NCBI RefSeq assembly: GCF_000510725.1
Contig: NZ_AZNZ01000010.1
Span: forward strand, 181-64,180
Direction: 5' to 3'
DNA from: Pseudoxanthomonas sp. J31
GTDB taxonomy: Bacteria; Pseudomonadota; Gammaproteobacteria; Xanthomonadales; Xanthomonadaceae
DNA length: 64,000 bases
The first letter of the stretch is position 1. Each line of letters starts with the position of its first letter. Below, one piece after another: positions 1 through 10,320 of this stretch. Made by a program: the position numbers and the translations under genes. A model generated the notes under the pieces. It searched no databases. It had not been told where the DNA came from and saw nothing but the letters and a program-made list of their open reading frames with translations.

Positions 1-1011
<1,011 letters not shown>

Positions 1012-1025
1012 TTCAGGTTCACTGA

Positions 1026-1053
1026 CCCCCTGTCCGCCTGGGCGGGCAGGGGG
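1026..1053 (+). terminator. GC-rich hairpin after tuf
   Basis: A near-perfect inverted repeat (1026-1038 with 1041-1053, one G-U pair) starts 15 bases after the tuf stop. It looks like a terminator stem, but the sequence after it (CTTACC) has no T tract, so termination would be weak or Rho-assisted. It may separate tuf from the S10 operon, which has its own promoter downstream. Confidence 0.45.
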
Positions 1054-1142
1054 CTTACCGCGAAAAGAGGTGCAGGAAGCGCCTCGTGTTCGCCAGACAG
1101 GGAAAAGTCGCGTGACGCAGAGCGCGGGACAGCCATGTGCTG

Positions 1143-1171
1143 TTGACGCGCCGTTTTACGCGTTCTATACT
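1143..1171 (+). promoter_or_regulatory. Sigma-70 promoter of the S10 operon
   Basis: TTGACG at 1143-1148 and TATACT at 1166-1171 are separated by exactly 17 bases. Each hexamer matches the consensus at five of six positions. The predicted start would be near 1178, leaving a leader of about 150 bases before rpsJ. It is the strongest canonical promoter seen in the window, which fits its place ahead of the ribosomal-protein cluster. Confidence 0.85.
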
Positions 1172-1330
1172 TTTCCGTCTGGGCAGGCCGGCTCGCTGGT
1201 CTGCCCGCACTTTTGGGGGTCGCCCGGTGCGGCCTCCTGTCCGGCGCGGGACCGGCCGGGCGAACGAACCATACCGGGGCAGGCATCCCAGAGGCCGCGC
1301 CCGTCGCTCTTTTAACGAAGGAACTCCGTC

Positions 1331-1642
1331 ATGGCGGACCAAAAGATCCGGATTCGGCTCAAGGCGTTCGATCACCGTCTGATCGATCGTTCGGCCAGCG
1401 AGATCGTCGAAACGGCCAAGAGGACCGGCGCGCAGGTGCGTGGCCCGATCCCGCTGCCGACCAAGATCGAACGTTACACCATCCTCGTCTCCCCGCATGC
1501 CGACAAGGATGCGCGTGACCAGTACGAGACCCGCACGCACAAGCGCGTGCTCGACATCGTCGACCCCAACGACAAGACCGTGGACGCGCTGATGAAGCTC
1601 GAGCTCGCGGCTGGCGTCGACGTCCAGATCAAGCTCGCCTGA
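1331..1642 (+). CDS. rpsJ: 30S ribosomal protein S10 (NusE)
   Basis: S10 is part of the 30S head and, as NusE, joins transcription antitermination complexes. The protein is 103 residues, the usual length, opening [19 protein letters not shown], which is the family's hallmark N terminus. An AAGGAA Shine-Dalgarno at 1318-1323 sits seven bases before the ATG. It is the first gene of the S10 operon, 11 bases ahead of rplC and downstream of the promoter at 1143-1171. Confidence 0.99.
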
Positions 1643-1653
1643 GGACTGCCGAC

Positions 1654-2304
1654 ATGACGAAGAAGTATTCGTTGGGTCTGGTCGGCCGCAAGGCCGGCAT
1701 GAGCCGCGTCTTCACCGAGGATGGCCGTTCCATTCCGGTGACCCTGATCGAGGCCACCCCGAACCGCATCACCCAGATCAAGACCGTCGAGGTCGACGGC
1801 TACAGCGCTGTCCAGGTGACCACCGGCGCCCGCCGTGCGTCGCTGGTGAACAAGCCGCTGGCCGGCCACTACGCCAAGGCCAAGGTCGAAGCCGGCCGCG
1901 GCCTGTGGGAGTTCCGCGTCGCCGACGACAAGATCGGTGATTTCGCCATCGGTGGCGAGATCAAGGCCGACATCTTCGAGGTGGGCCAGAAGGTCGACGT
2001 CCAGGGCGTGACCAAGGGCAAGGGCTTCCAGGGCACCATCAAGCGCCACAACTTCACCATGGGCGACGCGACCCACGGTAACTCGCTGTCGCACCGCGCC
2101 CCGGGTTCGATCGGCCAGCGCCAGACCCCCGGCCGCGTGTTCCCCGGCAAGAAGATGGCCGGCCACATGGGCGCCGAGACCCAGAGCACGCAGAACCTGG
2201 AAGTGGTTCGCGTCGATGCCGAGCGCGGCCTGATCGCCGTTCGCGGCGCCGTCCCGGGTGCCCCGGGTGGCGACGTGATCGTGCGCCCGGCGAGCAAGGC
2301 GTAA
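1654..2304 (+). CDS. rplC: 50S ribosomal protein L3
   Basis: L3 is an early assembly protein of the large subunit whose long loop approaches the peptidyl-transferase centre. The 216-residue product has the family's [17 protein letters not shown] segment near residues 115-131 and the [28 protein letters not shown]-type loop that follows. The glutamine in GQRQTPGRV is the residue methylated by PrmB in E. coli. It is co-directional with rpsJ and rplD with gaps of about 11 bases. Confidence 0.99.
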   Translation: MTKKYSLGLVGRKAGMSRVFTEDGRSIPVTLIEATPNRITQIKTVEVDGYSAVQVTTGARRASLVNKPLAGHYAKAKVEAGRGLWEFRVADDKIGDFAIGGEIKADIFEVGQKVDVQGVTKGKGFQGTIKRHNFTMGDATHGNSLSHRAPGSIGQRQTPGRVFPGKKMAGHMGAETQSTQNLEVVRVDAERGLIAVRGAVPGAPGGDVIVRPASKA

Positions 2305-2315
2305 GGAGAAGCACG

Positions 2316-2921
2316 ATGGAACTCACCATTACGGGTAGCGCCAACAAGCTGTCGGTTTCCGACGCCGTGTTCGGCCGCGAATTCAGCGAGGACCTGGTCC
2401 ACCAGGTCGTGGTGGCCTACCAGGCCGCCGGCCGTGCCGGCACCAAGGCGCAGAAGACCCGCGCCGAGGTCAACGGCACCACCAAGAAGTCCAAGCGGCA
2501 GAAGGGCGGCGGCGCGCGTCACGGCGCCCTGACGGCCCCGATCTTCGTCGGCGGCGGCCGGGCCTTCGCGGCCAAGCCGCGCAGCTACGACCAGAAGGTC
2601 AACCGCAAGATGTACCGCGCCGCGATTGCCGCGATCCTGTCCGAGCTGAACCGCCAGGGCCGCCTGAAGGTCGTCGAGTCGTTCGACGTCGACGCCCCGA
2701 AGACCAAGGGCCTGGTCGAGAAGCTGGCCGGTTTCGAGCTGGGCAAGCGCCCGCTGATCGTCACCGAGGACGCCTCCGAGAACCTGTTCCTGTCGGCCCG
2801 CAACCTGCCGTACGTGCAGGTCCGCGACGTCCAGGGCCTGGATCCGGTCGCCCTGGTCGGCGCCGATTCCGTGCTGATCACCGCCGATGCGGTCAAGAAG
2901 GTCGAGGAGTGGCTGGCATGA
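2316..2921 (+). CDS. rplD: 50S ribosomal protein L4
   Basis: L4 is a large-subunit protein lining the exit tunnel; in E. coli it also represses its own S10 operon. The protein is 201 residues with the internal basic loop ([20 protein letters not shown], about residues 52-71) that projects into the tunnel, and the [12 protein letters not shown] segment. An AAGGAG lies at the end of rplC. Its stop overlaps the rplW start (ATGA), implying translational coupling. Confidence 0.99.
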   Translation: MELTITGSANKLSVSDAVFGREFSEDLVHQVVVAYQAAGRAGTKAQKTRAEVNGTTKKSKRQKGGGARHGALTAPIFVGGGRAFAAKPRSYDQKVNRKMYRAAIAAILSELNRQGRLKVVESFDVDAPKTKGLVEKLAGFELGKRPLIVTEDASENLFLSARNLPYVQVRDVQGLDPVALVGADSVLITADAVKKVEEWLA

Positions 2922-3217
2922 GCACCAACGAGAAGATTTTCAGCGTACTGCTCGCGCCGCGCGTGTCCGAGAAGACCGCTCGCCTGCAGGAAGTGAGCAA
3001 CCAGTACGTGTTCGAGGTTTCGAACGACGCCACCAAGGCCGACGTCAAGGCCGCGGTGGAACAGCTGTTCGACGTCAAGGTCGAGTCGGTCAACGTCGTC
3101 AACGTGAAGGGCAAGAACAAGTCCTTCCGCTTCCGTTCCGGTCGCCGCGGCGACTGGCGTAAGGCGTACGTGCGCCTGGCCGAGGGCCAGAGCATCGACG
3201 TGTCCGCGAAGGCCTGA
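2918..3217 (+). CDS. rplW: 50S ribosomal protein L23
   Basis: L23 sits at the tunnel exit and docks trigger factor and SRP. The start chosen is ATG 2918, overlapping the rplD stop, giving 99 residues ([19 protein letters not shown]). An upstream in-frame GTG at 2909 would add three residues inside rplD and has no better ribosome-binding site. The VSEKT motif, the [19 protein letters not shown] core and the [12 protein letters not shown]-terminal part match the bacterial family. Confidence 0.98.
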   Translation: MSTNEKIFSVLLAPRVSEKTARLQEVSNQYVFEVSNDATKADVKAAVEQLFDVKVESVNVVNVKGKNKSFRFRSGRRGDWRKAYVRLAEGQSIDVSAKA

Positions 3218-3227
3218 GGGTGATCCC

Positions 3228-4055
3228 ATGCCATTGATGAAGTTCAAGCCCACCTCTGCCGGCCGCCGCTCCGCGGTCCGCGTGGTCACCCCCGACCTCC
3301 ACAAGGGTGCCCCGCACGCCGCGCTCGTCGAGAAGCAGAGCAAGTCCGGCGGCCGCAACCACCACGGCCGCATCACCACCCGCCACATCGGTGGTGGCCA
3401 CAAGCACCACTACCGCCTGATCGACTTCAAGCGCAACAAGGAAGGCATCGCGGCGCGCGTGGAGCGGATCGAATACGATCCGAACCGCACCGCCCACATC
3501 GCCCTGCTGTGCTACGTCGACGGCGAGCGCCGCTACATCATCGCCCCGAAGGGCCTGAAGGCCGGCGACCAGGTGATCGCGGGTTCCGACGCCCCGATCA
3601 AGGCCGGCAACACCCTGCCGCTGCGCAACATCCCGGTCGGCACCACGGTGCACTGCATCGAGCTGAAGCCGGGCAAGGGCGCGCAGATCGCCCGCGCCGC
3701 CGGCGCCGGCGTGCAGCTGGTCGCCCGCGAGGGCGCCTACGCGCTGCTCCGCCTGCGTTCGGGCGAGATGCGCAAGGTGCCGGCCGAGTGCCGCGCCACC
3801 ATCGGCGAGGTCGGCAACGACGAGCACAACCTGGAGAAGCTGGGCAAGGCCGGCGCCAAGCGTTGGCGCGGCGTGCGCCCGACCGTCCGCGGTGCGGCGA
3901 TGAACCCGGTTGACCACCCGCACGGCGGTGGTGAGGCCAAGGCCGGCCAGGGTAACCCGCATCCGGTCACCCCGTGGGGTGTCCCGACCAAGGGTTACAA
4001 GACGCGCAGCAACAAGCGCACCCAGAAGTTCATCGTCCGCGATCGTAGGGGCTAA
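3228..4055 (+). CDS. rplB: 50S ribosomal protein L2
   Basis: L2 bridges the subunits and is needed for peptidyl-transferase activity. The 275-residue length is typical. The protein carries [19 protein letters not shown] near the N terminus, and the C-terminal [18 protein letters not shown]-like motif includes the conserved functional histidine (here [17 protein letters not shown]). It ends in a basic tail (FIVRDRRG). It lies between rplW and rpsS in the canonical order. Confidence 0.99.
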   Translation: MPLMKFKPTSAGRRSAVRVVTPDLHKGAPHAALVEKQSKSGGRNHHGRITTRHIGGGHKHHYRLIDFKRNKEGIAARVERIEYDPNRTAHIALLCYVDGERRYIIAPKGLKAGDQVIAGSDAPIKAGNTLPLRNIPVGTTVHCIELKPGKGAQIARAAGAGVQLVAREGAYALLRLRSGEMRKVPAECRATIGEVGNDEHNLEKLGKAGAKRWRGVRPTVRGAAMNPVDHPHGGGEAKAGQGNPHPVTPWGVPTKGYKTRSNKRTQKFIVRDRRG

Positions 4056-4061
4056 TCGACC

Positions 4062-4328
4062 ATGCCACGTTCCCTCAAGAAAGGCCCGTTCGTCGATCAC
4101 CACCTCCTCAAGAAGGTGGAGGCCGCGGGCGGCACCAAGAAGCCGATCAAGACCTGGTCGCGCCGTTCCATGATCCTGCCGGAAATGGTGGGGTTCACCA
4201 TCGCCGTCCATAACGGCAAGAACCATGTTCCGGTTCTCATCAACGAGAACATGGTCGGCCACAAGCTCGGCGAGTTCGCTGTCACCCGGACCTTCAAGGG
4301 TCACGGCGGCGACAAGAAGTCGAAGTAA
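4062..4328 (+). CDS. rpsS: 30S ribosomal protein S19
   Basis: S19 forms a head complex with S13 and contacts the A-site tRNA. The protein is 88 residues, opening [20 protein letters not shown], with [19 protein letters not shown] and a C-terminal [19 protein letters not shown]. The Shine-Dalgarno AGGGG (4047-4051) lies within the end of rplB. The gene after it starts 10 bases past the stop. Confidence 0.98.
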   Translation: MPRSLKKGPFVDHHLLKKVEAAGGTKKPIKTWSRRSMILPEMVGFTIAVHNGKNHVPVLINENMVGHKLGEFAVTRTFKGHGGDKKSK

Positions 4329-4338
4329 GGAGATGACC

Positions 4339-4674
4339 ATGGAAGCGAAAGCCATCCTGCGCACCGCGCGCATCTCCCCGCAGAAGGCCCGCCTGGTCGC
4401 CGACCAGGTGCGCGGCCTGCCGGCCGAGCGTGCCGTCAACCTGCTGAAGTTCTCCGACAAGAAGGCCGCCGCCCTGATCAAGAAGGTCGTCGAGTCCGCC
4501 ATTGCCAACGCCGAGAACAACAACGGCGCCGACGTGGACGCCCTCAAGGTCAAGACCATCATGGTCGACGAGGGCCCGACCCTGAAGCGCTTCATGGCGC
4601 GAGCCAAGGGCCGCGGCACCCGCATCCTCAAGCGGACCAGCCACATCACCGTCGTCGTGGGAGAGGGCAAGTAA
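4339..4674 (+). CDS. rplV: 50S ribosomal protein L22
   Basis: L22 lines the exit tunnel with an extended beta hairpin. Three in-frame start candidates exist. ATG 4339 ([16 protein letters not shown]) is chosen because GGAG at 4329-4332 is six bases away, whereas ATG 4333 touches the Shine-Dalgarno. A start at 4225 would overlap rpsS by about 100 bases. The result is 111 residues, matching the E. coli protein (110). The [15 protein letters not shown] and [17 protein letters not shown] segments are diagnostic. Confidence 0.98.
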   Translation: MEAKAILRTARISPQKARLVADQVRGLPAERAVNLLKFSDKKAAALIKKVVESAIANAENNNGADVDALKVKTIMVDEGPTLKRFMARAKGRGTRILKRTSHITVVVGEGK

Positions 4675-4675
4675 T

Positions 4676-5404
4676 ATGGGTCACAAAGTTCATCCCACCG
4701 GCATCCGCCTGGGCATCGCCAAGGACTGGAACTCGAAGTGGTACGCGGGCAAGGGCGAGTACGCCGACTACCTGGCGGCCGACCTGAAGGTCCGCAAGAT
4801 GCTGCGCAAGAAGCTGGCCCAGGCCGGCATCAGCCGCATCCTGATCGAGCGCCCGGCCAAGACCGCCCGCGTCACCATCCACACCGCCCGCCCGGGCGTG
4901 GTGATCGGCAAGCGCGGTGAGGACATCGAGAAGCTGCGCCGCGAGGTCAGCGAGCTGATGGGCGTCCCGGCGCACATCAACGTCAGCGAGGTGCGCAAGC
5001 CCGAGCTCGACGCCCAGCTGGTCGCCGAGTCCATCGCCCAGCAGCTGGAGCGCCGCATCATGTTCCGCCGCGCCATGAAGCGCGCGGTCGGCAACGCGAT
5101 GCGCCTCGGCGCCCTGGGCATCAAGGTCAACGTCGCCGGCCGCCTGAACGGCGCCGAGATCGCCCGTTCGGAGTGGTACCGCGAAGGCCGCGTGCCGCTG
5201 CATACCCTGCGCGCGGACATCGACTACGGCTTTGCCGAGGCTCACACCACCTACGGCGTGATCGGCATCAAGGTATGGGTCTACAAGGGCGAGATCTTCG
5301 ACTTCGCCCAGGTTGGACAGGAGAAGCAGGAAGAAGCCAGCAGCCCGCGCGGCGAGCGTGGCGACCGCGAGCGTCCCTCCCGTCCGGCACGTGAAGCGAG
5401 GTAA
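4676..5404 (+). CDS. rpsC: 30S ribosomal protein S3
   Basis: S3 is a 30S head protein at the mRNA entry tunnel with helicase function. The 242-residue product starts [18 protein letters not shown] and contains the KH domain core [15 protein letters not shown] (about residues 72-86) and the C-terminal [19 protein letters not shown]. The tail beyond residue 212 is charged and lineage-specific ([20 protein letters not shown]). The start lies one base past the rplV stop, with GAGAGGG as Shine-Dalgarno. Confidence 0.99.
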   Translation: MGHKVHPTGIRLGIAKDWNSKWYAGKGEYADYLAADLKVRKMLRKKLAQAGISRILIERPAKTARVTIHTARPGVVIGKRGEDIEKLRREVSELMGVPAHINVSEVRKPELDAQLVAESIAQQLERRIMFRRAMKRAVGNAMRLGALGIKVNVAGRLNGAEIARSEWYREGRVPLHTLRADIDYGFAEAHTTYGVIGIKVWVYKGEIFDFAQVGQEKQEEASSPRGERGDRERPSRPAREAR

Positions 5405-5409
5405 CGGCG

Positions 5410-5823
5410 ATGTTGCAACCCAAGCGAACCAAGTACCGCAAGCAGCACAAGGGCCGTAACGAGGGCCTGAGCTGGAGCGCCAACGCCGTGTCCTTCGGCG
5501 AGTACGGCCTGAAGGCCACCGCCCACGGTCGCCTGACCGCGCGCCAGATCGAGGCGGCCCGCCGCACGATCAGCCGCTACGTCAAGCGCGGCGGCAAGAT
5601 GTGGATCCGCGTGTTCCCGGACAAGCCGATCACCCAGAAGCCCATCGAGGTCCGCATGGGCTCCGGTAAGGGTAACGTCGAATACTGGGTGGCCCAGATC
5701 CAGCCGGGCCGCATGATCTATGAAATCGAGGGCGTGTCGGAGGAGCAGGCGCGCGAGGCGTTCCGCCTGGCGGCCGCCAAGCTCTCGGTCACCACCACCT
5801 TCGTGACCCGCACGGTGCGCTAA
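5410..5823 (+). CDS. rplP: 50S ribosomal protein L16
   Basis: L16 helps shape the A site of the large subunit. The protein is 137 residues, beginning [17 protein letters not shown], with the [20 protein letters not shown] core and the MGSGKG loop. The arginine corresponding to the E. coli YcfD hydroxylation site lies near VKRGGK. Its stop overlaps the rpmC start in TAATG, so translation is probably coupled. Confidence 0.99.
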   Translation: MLQPKRTKYRKQHKGRNEGLSWSANAVSFGEYGLKATAHGRLTARQIEAARRTISRYVKRGGKMWIRVFPDKPITQKPIEVRMGSGKGNVEYWVAQIQPGRMIYEIEGVSEEQAREAFRLAAAKLSVTTTFVTRTVR

Positions 5824-6011
5824 TGGCTACGATCAACGAACTCCGTGAAAAGTCGGCCGACGAACTGAAGGCTCACCTGCTGGACCTGCGCAAGGAGCAG
5901 TTCTCCCTGCGCATGCAGCGGGCGACCGGCCAGCTGACGAAGACCCACGAAACCCGCCGGGTGCGCCGCGAGATCGCTCGCGTTAAGACCCTGCTCGGCA
6001 GCAACAAGTAA
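5823..6011 (+). CDS. rpmC: 50S ribosomal protein L29
   Basis: L29 is a small helical protein next to L23 at the tunnel exit. The 62-residue protein has the family pattern: N-terminal [22 protein letters not shown], then the [10 protein letters not shown] turn and a second helix with [12 protein letters not shown]. It starts on the last base of the rplP stop codon and is followed 12 bases later by rpsQ. Confidence 0.98.
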   Translation: MATINELREKSADELKAHLLDLRKEQFSLRMQRATGQLTKTHETRRVRREIARVKTLLGSNK

Positions 6012-6023
6012 GGGATCGCAGCG

Positions 6024-6290
6024 ATGAGCGAGAACAACAACAAGCCGCTGCGCACGGTCGAAGGCCGGGTGATCAGCAACAAGATGGACAAGACGGTGAC
6101 TGTCCTGGTCGAGCGCCAGGTCAAGCACCCGCTGTACGGCAAGTACATCAAGCGGTCGACCAAGCTGCACGCCCACGACGCCGACAACGCCTGCAAGGAA
6201 GGCGACGTGGTGCGCGTGACCGAGGTCGCGCCGATTTCCAAGACCAAGAACTGGCGCGTGGTTGAAGTCGTCACCCGCGCGGCCGAATAA
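6024..6290 (+). CDS. rpsQ: 30S ribosomal protein S17
   Basis: S17 is an OB-fold primary rRNA-binding protein of the 30S body. The protein is 88 residues with the motifs [23 protein letters not shown] and [18 protein letters not shown] that define the family. It closes the block homologous to the E. coli S10 operon. The rplN start follows 14 bases later, so in this organism S10 and spc genes are probably co-transcribed. Confidence 0.98.
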   Translation: MSENNNKPLRTVEGRVISNKMDKTVTVLVERQVKHPLYGKYIKRSTKLHAHDADNACKEGDVVRVTEVAPISKTKNWRVVEVVTRAAE

Positions 6291-6304
6291 GGGAGATCTG
6301 AATC

Positions 6305-6673
6305 ATGATCCAGATGCAGAGCTACCTTGACGCCGCCGACAACTCCGGCGCCAAGGAACTGATGTGCATCAAGGTGCTGGGCGGCTCCAAGCGCCGTTAC
6401 GCCGGCATCGGTGACATCATCAAGGTGACCGTCAAGGACGCGATCCCGCGCGGCAAGGTCAAGAAGGGCGAGGTCTACGACGCCGTCGTGGTCCGTACCC
6501 GCAAGGGCGTCCGCCGTGCCGACGGTTCGCTGATCCGCTTCGACGGCAACGCCGCCGTCCTGCTGAACAACAAGCAGGAGCCGATCGGTACCCGTATCTT
6601 CGGACCGGTGACCCGTGAGCTGCGTTCCGAGAAGTTCATGAAGATCGTCTCGCTCGCGCCTGAAGTGCTCTGA
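6305..6673 (+). CDS. rplN: 50S ribosomal protein L14
   Basis: L14 is a beta-barrel large-subunit protein at the inter-subunit face and the target of the silencing factor RsfS. The 122-residue length is exact for the family. The start [28 protein letters not shown] is highly conserved, as is [19 protein letters not shown]. An AAGGGAG Shine-Dalgarno precedes it. It corresponds to the first gene of the E. coli spc operon. Confidence 0.99.
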   Translation: MIQMQSYLDAADNSGAKELMCIKVLGGSKRRYAGIGDIIKVTVKDAIPRGKVKKGEVYDAVVVRTRKGVRRADGSLIRFDGNAAVLLNNKQEPIGTRIFGPVTRELRSEKFMKIVSLAPEVL

Positions 6674-6688
6674 GCGGAGGAAGCAGAC

Positions 6689-7006
6689 ATGGCAAACCGT
6701 ATCAAGAAGGGTGACCAGGTCGTGGTCATCGCCGGCAAGGACAAGGGCAAGCAGGGCGAGGTGATCAAGGTGGACGGCGACCGCGTGGTCGTCTCCAACG
6801 TGAACCTCGTCAAGCGGCACACCAAGCCGAACCCGCAGGCGGGCATCGCCGGCGGCGTGGTCGAGCGCGAGGCCTCGATCCACATTTCCAACGTGATGCC
6901 GCTCAATCCGGCTACCGGCAAGGGCGAGCGCATCGGTTACAAGGTCCTGGAGGATGGACGCAAACTGCGTGTGTTCCGCTCCAGTGGTGAGGCGCTCGAC
7001 GCCTGA
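6689..7006 (+). CDS. rplX: 50S ribosomal protein L24
   Basis: L24 is an assembly initiator protein of the large subunit. The 105-residue protein shows the KOW motif near the N terminus ([21 protein letters not shown]) and the [25 protein letters not shown]-type RNA-binding loop. It lies between rplN and rplE, with a GCGGAGG ribosome-binding site. Confidence 0.98.
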   Translation: MANRIKKGDQVVVIAGKDKGKQGEVIKVDGDRVVVSNVNLVKRHTKPNPQAGIAGGVVEREASIHISNVMPLNPATGKGERIGYKVLEDGRKLRVFRSSGEALDA

Positions 7007-7017
7007 GGAATGAAGCA

Positions 7018-7560
7018 ATGACCACGCGGCTCGAAAAGATCTACAAGGAACAGGTTGTGCCGGCTCTCATGGAGAAGTTCGGCTACACCAATCCGATGGA
7101 AGTGCCCAGGCTCGTCAAGATCACCGTGAACATGGGTGTGGGCGAGGCGGCGACCAACAAGAAGGTGCTGGAGAACGCCGTTGCCGACCTGGCCAAGATC
7201 ACCGGCCAGAAGCCGGTGACCACCAAGGCCCGCGTCTCGGTGGCCTCGTTCAAGATCCGCGACGGCTGGCCGATCGGCTGCAAGGTCACGCTGCGCCGGA
7301 ACCAGATGTTCGAGTTCCTGGACCGCCTGATCAGCGTTGCGCTGCCGCGCGTGCGCGACTTCCGCGGCGTGTCCGGCCGTTCGTTCGACGGCCGCGGCAA
7401 CTACAACATGGGCGTGAAGGAACAGATCATCTTCCCGGAAATCGACTTCGACGCCGTCGACGCGATCCGCGGCATGGATATCGCCATCACCACGACCGCC
7501 AAGACCGACGCCGAGGCCAAGGCGCTGCTCGAGGCGTTCAAGTTCCCGTTCCGCAACTAA
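7018..7560 (+). CDS. rplE: 50S ribosomal protein L5
   Basis: L5 binds 5S rRNA and contacts the P-site tRNA at the central protuberance. The protein is 180 residues (E. coli 179), with [16 protein letters not shown], the P-loop-like [11 protein letters not shown] and the [22 protein letters not shown] segment. It sits 11 bases after rplX and 11 bases before rpsN. Confidence 0.99.
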   Translation: MTTRLEKIYKEQVVPALMEKFGYTNPMEVPRLVKITVNMGVGEAATNKKVLENAVADLAKITGQKPVTTKARVSVASFKIRDGWPIGCKVTLRRNQMFEFLDRLISVALPRVRDFRGVSGRSFDGRGNYNMGVKEQIIFPEIDFDAVDAIRGMDIAITTTAKTDAEAKALLEAFKFPFRN

Positions 7561-7571
7561 GGGTTAGACAC

Positions 7572-7877
7572 ATGGCAAAGACCTCGATGGTCAACCGCGA
7601 CGCGAAGCGGGAGAAGCTGGCCAAGAAGTACGCCGCCAAGCGCGAGGCCCTGAAGAAGGTGATCTCGAGCCAGACCGCCTCCTACGAGGAGAAGCTCGAG
7701 GCGGCGACCAAGCTGCAGAAGCTGCCGCGCGACTCGTCCCCGAGCCGCCAGCGCAACCGTTGCGAGCTGTCCGGCCGTCCGCGCGGCGTGTACCGCAAGT
7801 TCGGCCTCGGCCGCAACATGCTGCGCGAAGCCACCATGCGTGGCGACGTGCCCGGCCTGCGCAAGGCCAGCTGGTAA
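7572..7877 (+). CDS. rpsN: 30S ribosomal protein S14 (long, zinc-free type)
   Basis: S14 is a late-assembly protein of the 30S head. The 101-residue product is the long type: it lacks the CxxC pairs of the short zinc-binding form and has a single cysteine in [20 protein letters not shown]. It ends LRKASW as in other proteobacteria. Unlike its tightly packed neighbours, it is followed by a 174-base gap that holds a terminator-like hairpin and a possible promoter. Confidence 0.98.
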   Translation: MAKTSMVNRDAKREKLAKKYAAKREALKKVISSQTASYEEKLEAATKLQKLPRDSSPSRQRNRCELSGRPRGVYRKFGLGRNMLREATMRGDVPGLRKASW

Positions 7878-7912
7878 GGAAGGCGAGGGCGGCGCCGGCC
7901 GCCCCCGCGGGG

Positions 7913-7936
7913 AAACCGGCCCCACGGGCCGGTTTT
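7913..7936 (+). terminator. Internal terminator/attenuator between rpsN and rpsH
   Basis: A perfect 10-base-pair stem (7913-7922 with 7926-7935) has a three-base loop and ends in TTTT. It begins 36 bases after the rpsN stop. Its form is that of an intrinsic terminator, yet it lies in the middle of the ribosomal cluster, so it is more likely a partial terminator or a processing structure adjusting the rpsN/rpsH ratio. Confidence 0.6.
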
Positions 7937-7938
7937 CC

Positions 7939-7947
7939 TGCTATTAT
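7939..7947 (+). promoter_or_regulatory. Possible extended -10 promoter for rpsH onward
   Basis: TG-C-TATTAT is an extended -10 element, three bases after the T run of the hairpin at 7913-7936. No good -35 is visible at the expected distance, as is common for extended -10 promoters. A transcript starting near 7954 would have a leader of about 100 bases before rpsH. Confidence 0.45.
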
Positions 7948-8051
7948 TTTCTGCTTGCCCGGCCCAGCCGCGGCGTGGCAAGGGCCCCGGCCCCTCCCGG
8001 GACAATCCAGATTTCGCGAAAGCGGATATCGGTGCACTCAAGGAACCACTC

Positions 8052-8450
8052 ATGAGCATGACTGATCCCATCGCCGACATGCTGGTCCGCATCAAGAATG
8101 CGGCCGCTGTGGGCAAGCCGACGGTGAAGCTGCCGTCCTCCAAGATCAAGGTTGCCATCGCCAACGTCCTGAAGGACGAGGGCTACATCTCCGACCTGCG
8201 CGTCATCCAGGGCGAGAACAACAAGGCCGAACTCGAGATCGTGCTGAAGTACTTCGAGGGCCGTCCGGTCATCGAGCAGCTCAAGCGCGCCTCGCGCTCG
8301 GGCCTGCGCATGTACCGCGGCAAGAACGAGCTGCCGAAGGTCCTTGGCGGCCTCGGCGTGGCCATCATCTCCACCTCCCAGGGCATCATGACCGACAAGC
8401 AGGCGCGCAACGCCGGCATCGGCGGCGAAGTCCTGTGCTACGTGGCCTAA
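8052..8450 (+). CDS. rpsH: 30S ribosomal protein S8
   Basis: S8 binds the central domain of 16S rRNA and in E. coli is the translational repressor of the spc operon (target near rplE). The 132-residue protein begins [20 protein letters not shown] 8052 is preferred over ATG 8058 because AGGA at 8041-8044 is seven bases away. The C-terminal [26 protein letters not shown] is diagnostic. Confidence 0.98.
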   Translation: MSMTDPIADMLVRIKNAAAVGKPTVKLPSSKIKVAIANVLKDEGYISDLRVIQGENNKAELEIVLKYFEGRPVIEQLKRASRSGLRMYRGKNELPKVLGGLGVAIISTSQGIMTDKQARNAGIGGEVLCYVA

Positions 8451-8469
8451 TCGAAGGAGTACGACGACC

Positions 8470-8997
8470 ATGTCCCGCGTAGCCAAGAAGCCGATCGCCC
8501 TGCCGAAGGGCGTGGAACTGAACATCCAGGACACCAGCGTCACCGCCAAGGGTCCGAAGGGCACCCTGTCGCTGGCCAAGCCGGCCGGCGTGAAGATCGC
8601 CATCGAGGACGGCCAGGCCGTGCTGTCGGCCGCCGAGCCGTCGCTGATCGCCATGACCGGCACCGTGCGCGCCATCCTGGCCAACATGGTCAAGGGCGTG
8701 TCCGAGGGCTTCGAGCGCAAGCTCGAGCTGGTCGGCGTGGGTTACCGCGCCGCGATGCAGGGCAAGGACCTGAACCTGTCGCTGGGCTTCTCCCACCCGG
8801 TCGTGTTCCAGGCGCCGGAAGGGATCACCCTGTCCACCCCGAGCCAGACCGAGATCCTGGTCCAGGGCGCCGACAAGCAGCGCGTCGGCGAGATCGCGGC
8901 CAAGATCCGCGCAGTGCGTCCGCCGGAGCCCTACAAGGGCAAGGGCGTGAAGTATTCCGACGAAGTCATCATTCGCAAGGAAGCCAAGAAGGCGTAA
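8470..8997 (+). CDS. rplF: 50S ribosomal protein L6
   Basis: L6 lies near the GTPase-associated centre of the large subunit. The 175-residue protein has two repeated alpha/beta domains and the C-terminal signature [24 protein letters not shown]. It begins [16 protein letters not shown]. An AAGGAG lies ahead of the start. A 78-base spacer of GC-rich sequence without a clear signal separates it from rplR. Confidence 0.99.
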   Translation: MSRVAKKPIALPKGVELNIQDTSVTAKGPKGTLSLAKPAGVKIAIEDGQAVLSAAEPSLIAMTGTVRAILANMVKGVSEGFERKLELVGVGYRAAMQGKDLNLSLGFSHPVVFQAPEGITLSTPSQTEILVQGADKQRVGEIAAKIRAVRPPEPYKGKGVKYSDEVIIRKEAKKA

Positions 8998-9075
8998 TGC
9001 GGCTTCCCCGCGCGCCGGCCCGGCCGGCGCCACGGGGGATCCGCCCAAGCCGATCCGCTTCCGAGGACAGAAACC

Positions 9076-9432
9076 ATGAGCATCAAGAACGACGCCCGCC
9101 TGCGCCGCGCCAAGTCCACCCGCGCCCACATCCGCAAGCTCGGCGTGCCGCGCCTGTCGGTCCTGCGTACCGGCCAGCACCTGTACGCCCAGCTGTTCAC
9201 CGCCGACGGCTCCAAGGTGATCGCCGCCGCCAACACCCTGCAGGCCGACGTCAAGGAAGGCCTGAAGAACGGCAAGAACATCGAGGCCGCGGCCAAGGTC
9301 GGCAAGATCATCGCCGAGCGCGCCAAGGCCGCCGGCATCGAGAAGGTCGCCTTCGACCGCTCGGGCTACCGGTACCACGGCCGCATCAAGGCCCTGGCCG
9401 ACGCCGCCCGCGAGGGTGGCCTGCAGTTCTGA
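9076..9432 (+). CDS. rplR: 50S ribosomal protein L18
   Basis: L18 binds 5S rRNA together with L5 and L25. The 118-residue protein has [32 protein letters not shown] and ends with the conserved [26 protein letters not shown]. It is preceded by GAGGACAGAAACC as ribosome-binding region and followed by a GC-rich hairpin. Confidence 0.98.
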   Translation: MSIKNDARLRRAKSTRAHIRKLGVPRLSVLRTGQHLYAQLFTADGSKVIAAANTLQADVKEGLKNGKNIEAAAKVGKIIAERAKAAGIEKVAFDRSGYRYHGRIKALADAAREGGLQF

Positions 9433-9437
9433 TCCCG

Positions 9438-9459
9438 CGGGCCCGCTTCCGCGGGCCCG
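9438..9459 (+). terminator. GC-rich hairpin in the rplR-rpsE spacer
   Basis: A perfect nine-base-pair stem (9438-9446 with 9451-9459) and a TTCC tetraloop lie just after rplR. No T tract follows. It may slow polymerase or protect or process the message in this 151-base gap. It is not a convincing intrinsic terminator. Confidence 0.35.
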
Positions 9460-9583
9460 TCCTGCCGGCGCGGGTCGCGCCGGGCGCCGCCCTCCTTCTG
9501 CGGGGGCGTGACGCTCCACCGCTGTAGACCACAACGACAAGCGGCCCACGAGCCGTACAGACCCAATCCACAAGGAAACAGAA

Positions 9584-10126
9584 ATGGCAGAAGAGCGTCA
9601 GCCGCGGGGTCGCGATCGCGACCGCAACCGCGAAGAGAAAATCGACGACGGCATGATCGAGAAGCTGATCGCGGTCAACCGCGTCAGCAAGACCGTCAAG
9701 GGCGGCCGCCAGTTCACCTTCACCGCGCTGACCGTGGTCGGCGACGGCGAAGGCCGCGTCGGCTTCGGCTACGGCAAGGCCCGCGAGGTGCCGGTGGCCA
9801 TCCAGAAGTCGATGGAATACGCGCGCAAGGGCATGCTCACCGTCGAGCTGAACAACGGCACCCTGTGGCACCCGGTCAAGGCCGGCCACGGTGCGGCCCG
9901 CGTGTTCATGCAGCCGGCTTCCGAGGGTACCGGCGTCATCGCCGGCGGTGCCATGCGCGCCGTCCTGGAAGCGGTGGGCGTGAAGAACGTGCTGGCCAAG
10001 GCCGTCGGTTCGCGCAACCCGATCAACCTGGTCCGCGCCACCCTGAAGGGCCTGGAAGCCATGCAGTCCCCGACCCGCATCGCGGCCAAGCGCGGCAAGA
10101 AGGCGGAGGAACTCCTCAATGGCTAA
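9584..10126 (+). CDS. rpsE: 30S ribosomal protein S5
   Basis: S5 is involved in decoding accuracy and mRNA unwinding at the entry channel. The 180-residue protein has an Arg-rich N-terminal extension ([17 protein letters not shown]), then the S5 N domain ([29 protein letters not shown]) and [23 protein letters not shown]. Its last eight bases overlap rpmD, indicating coupled translation. Confidence 0.99.
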   Translation: MAEERQPRGRDRDRNREEKIDDGMIEKLIAVNRVSKTVKGGRQFTFTALTVVGDGEGRVGFGYGKAREVPVAIQKSMEYARKGMLTVELNNGTLWHPVKAGHGAARVFMQPASEGTGVIAGGAMRAVLEAVGVKNVLAKAVGSRNPINLVRATLKGLEAMQSPTRIAAKRGKKAEELLNG

Positions 10127-10310
10127 CGAGTCCAACAAGACCGTCAAGGTGCGCCTGGTGCGCGGCCTGCGCGGCACCCAGGCCCGTCACCGTCTGTCGG
10201 TCCGTGCCCTGGGCCTGAACAAGCTCAACGACGTCCGCGAGCTGAAGGACAGCCCGCAGGTCCGCGGCCTCATCAACCAGCTGCACTACCTGGTGCGGGT
10301 CGAGGAGTAA
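10119..10310 (+). CDS. rpmD: 50S ribosomal protein L30
   Basis: L30 is a small large-subunit protein. The 63-residue product starts inside the end of rpsE and contains [25 protein letters not shown] plus [16 protein letters not shown], matching the bacterial short form. It is absent from some phyla but normal in gammaproteobacteria. It is followed 10 bases later by rplO with an AAGGAG between. Confidence 0.97.
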   Translation: MANESNKTVKVRLVRGLRGTQARHRLSVRALGLNKLNDVRELKDSPQVRGLINQLHYLVRVEE

Positions 10311-10320
10311 GGAGAATCCC

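Larger units (their letters stand above)
1012..1330 (+). other. tuf-rpsJ intergenic region with S10 leader
   Basis: This 319-base stretch holds no convincing gene. It contains the post-tuf hairpin, a strong promoter-like element at 1143-1171, and then about 150 bases of untranslated leader before rpsJ. In E. coli the S10 leader is the target of L4-mediated attenuation and translational control. Whether this GC-rich leader folds in a comparable way cannot be decided by eye. Confidence 0.7.

Noticed and set aside
4225-4338. Upstream start for L22 adding 38 residues
   Set aside because: It would overlap rpsS heavily and lacks a ribosome-binding site; ATG 4339 matches the family length.
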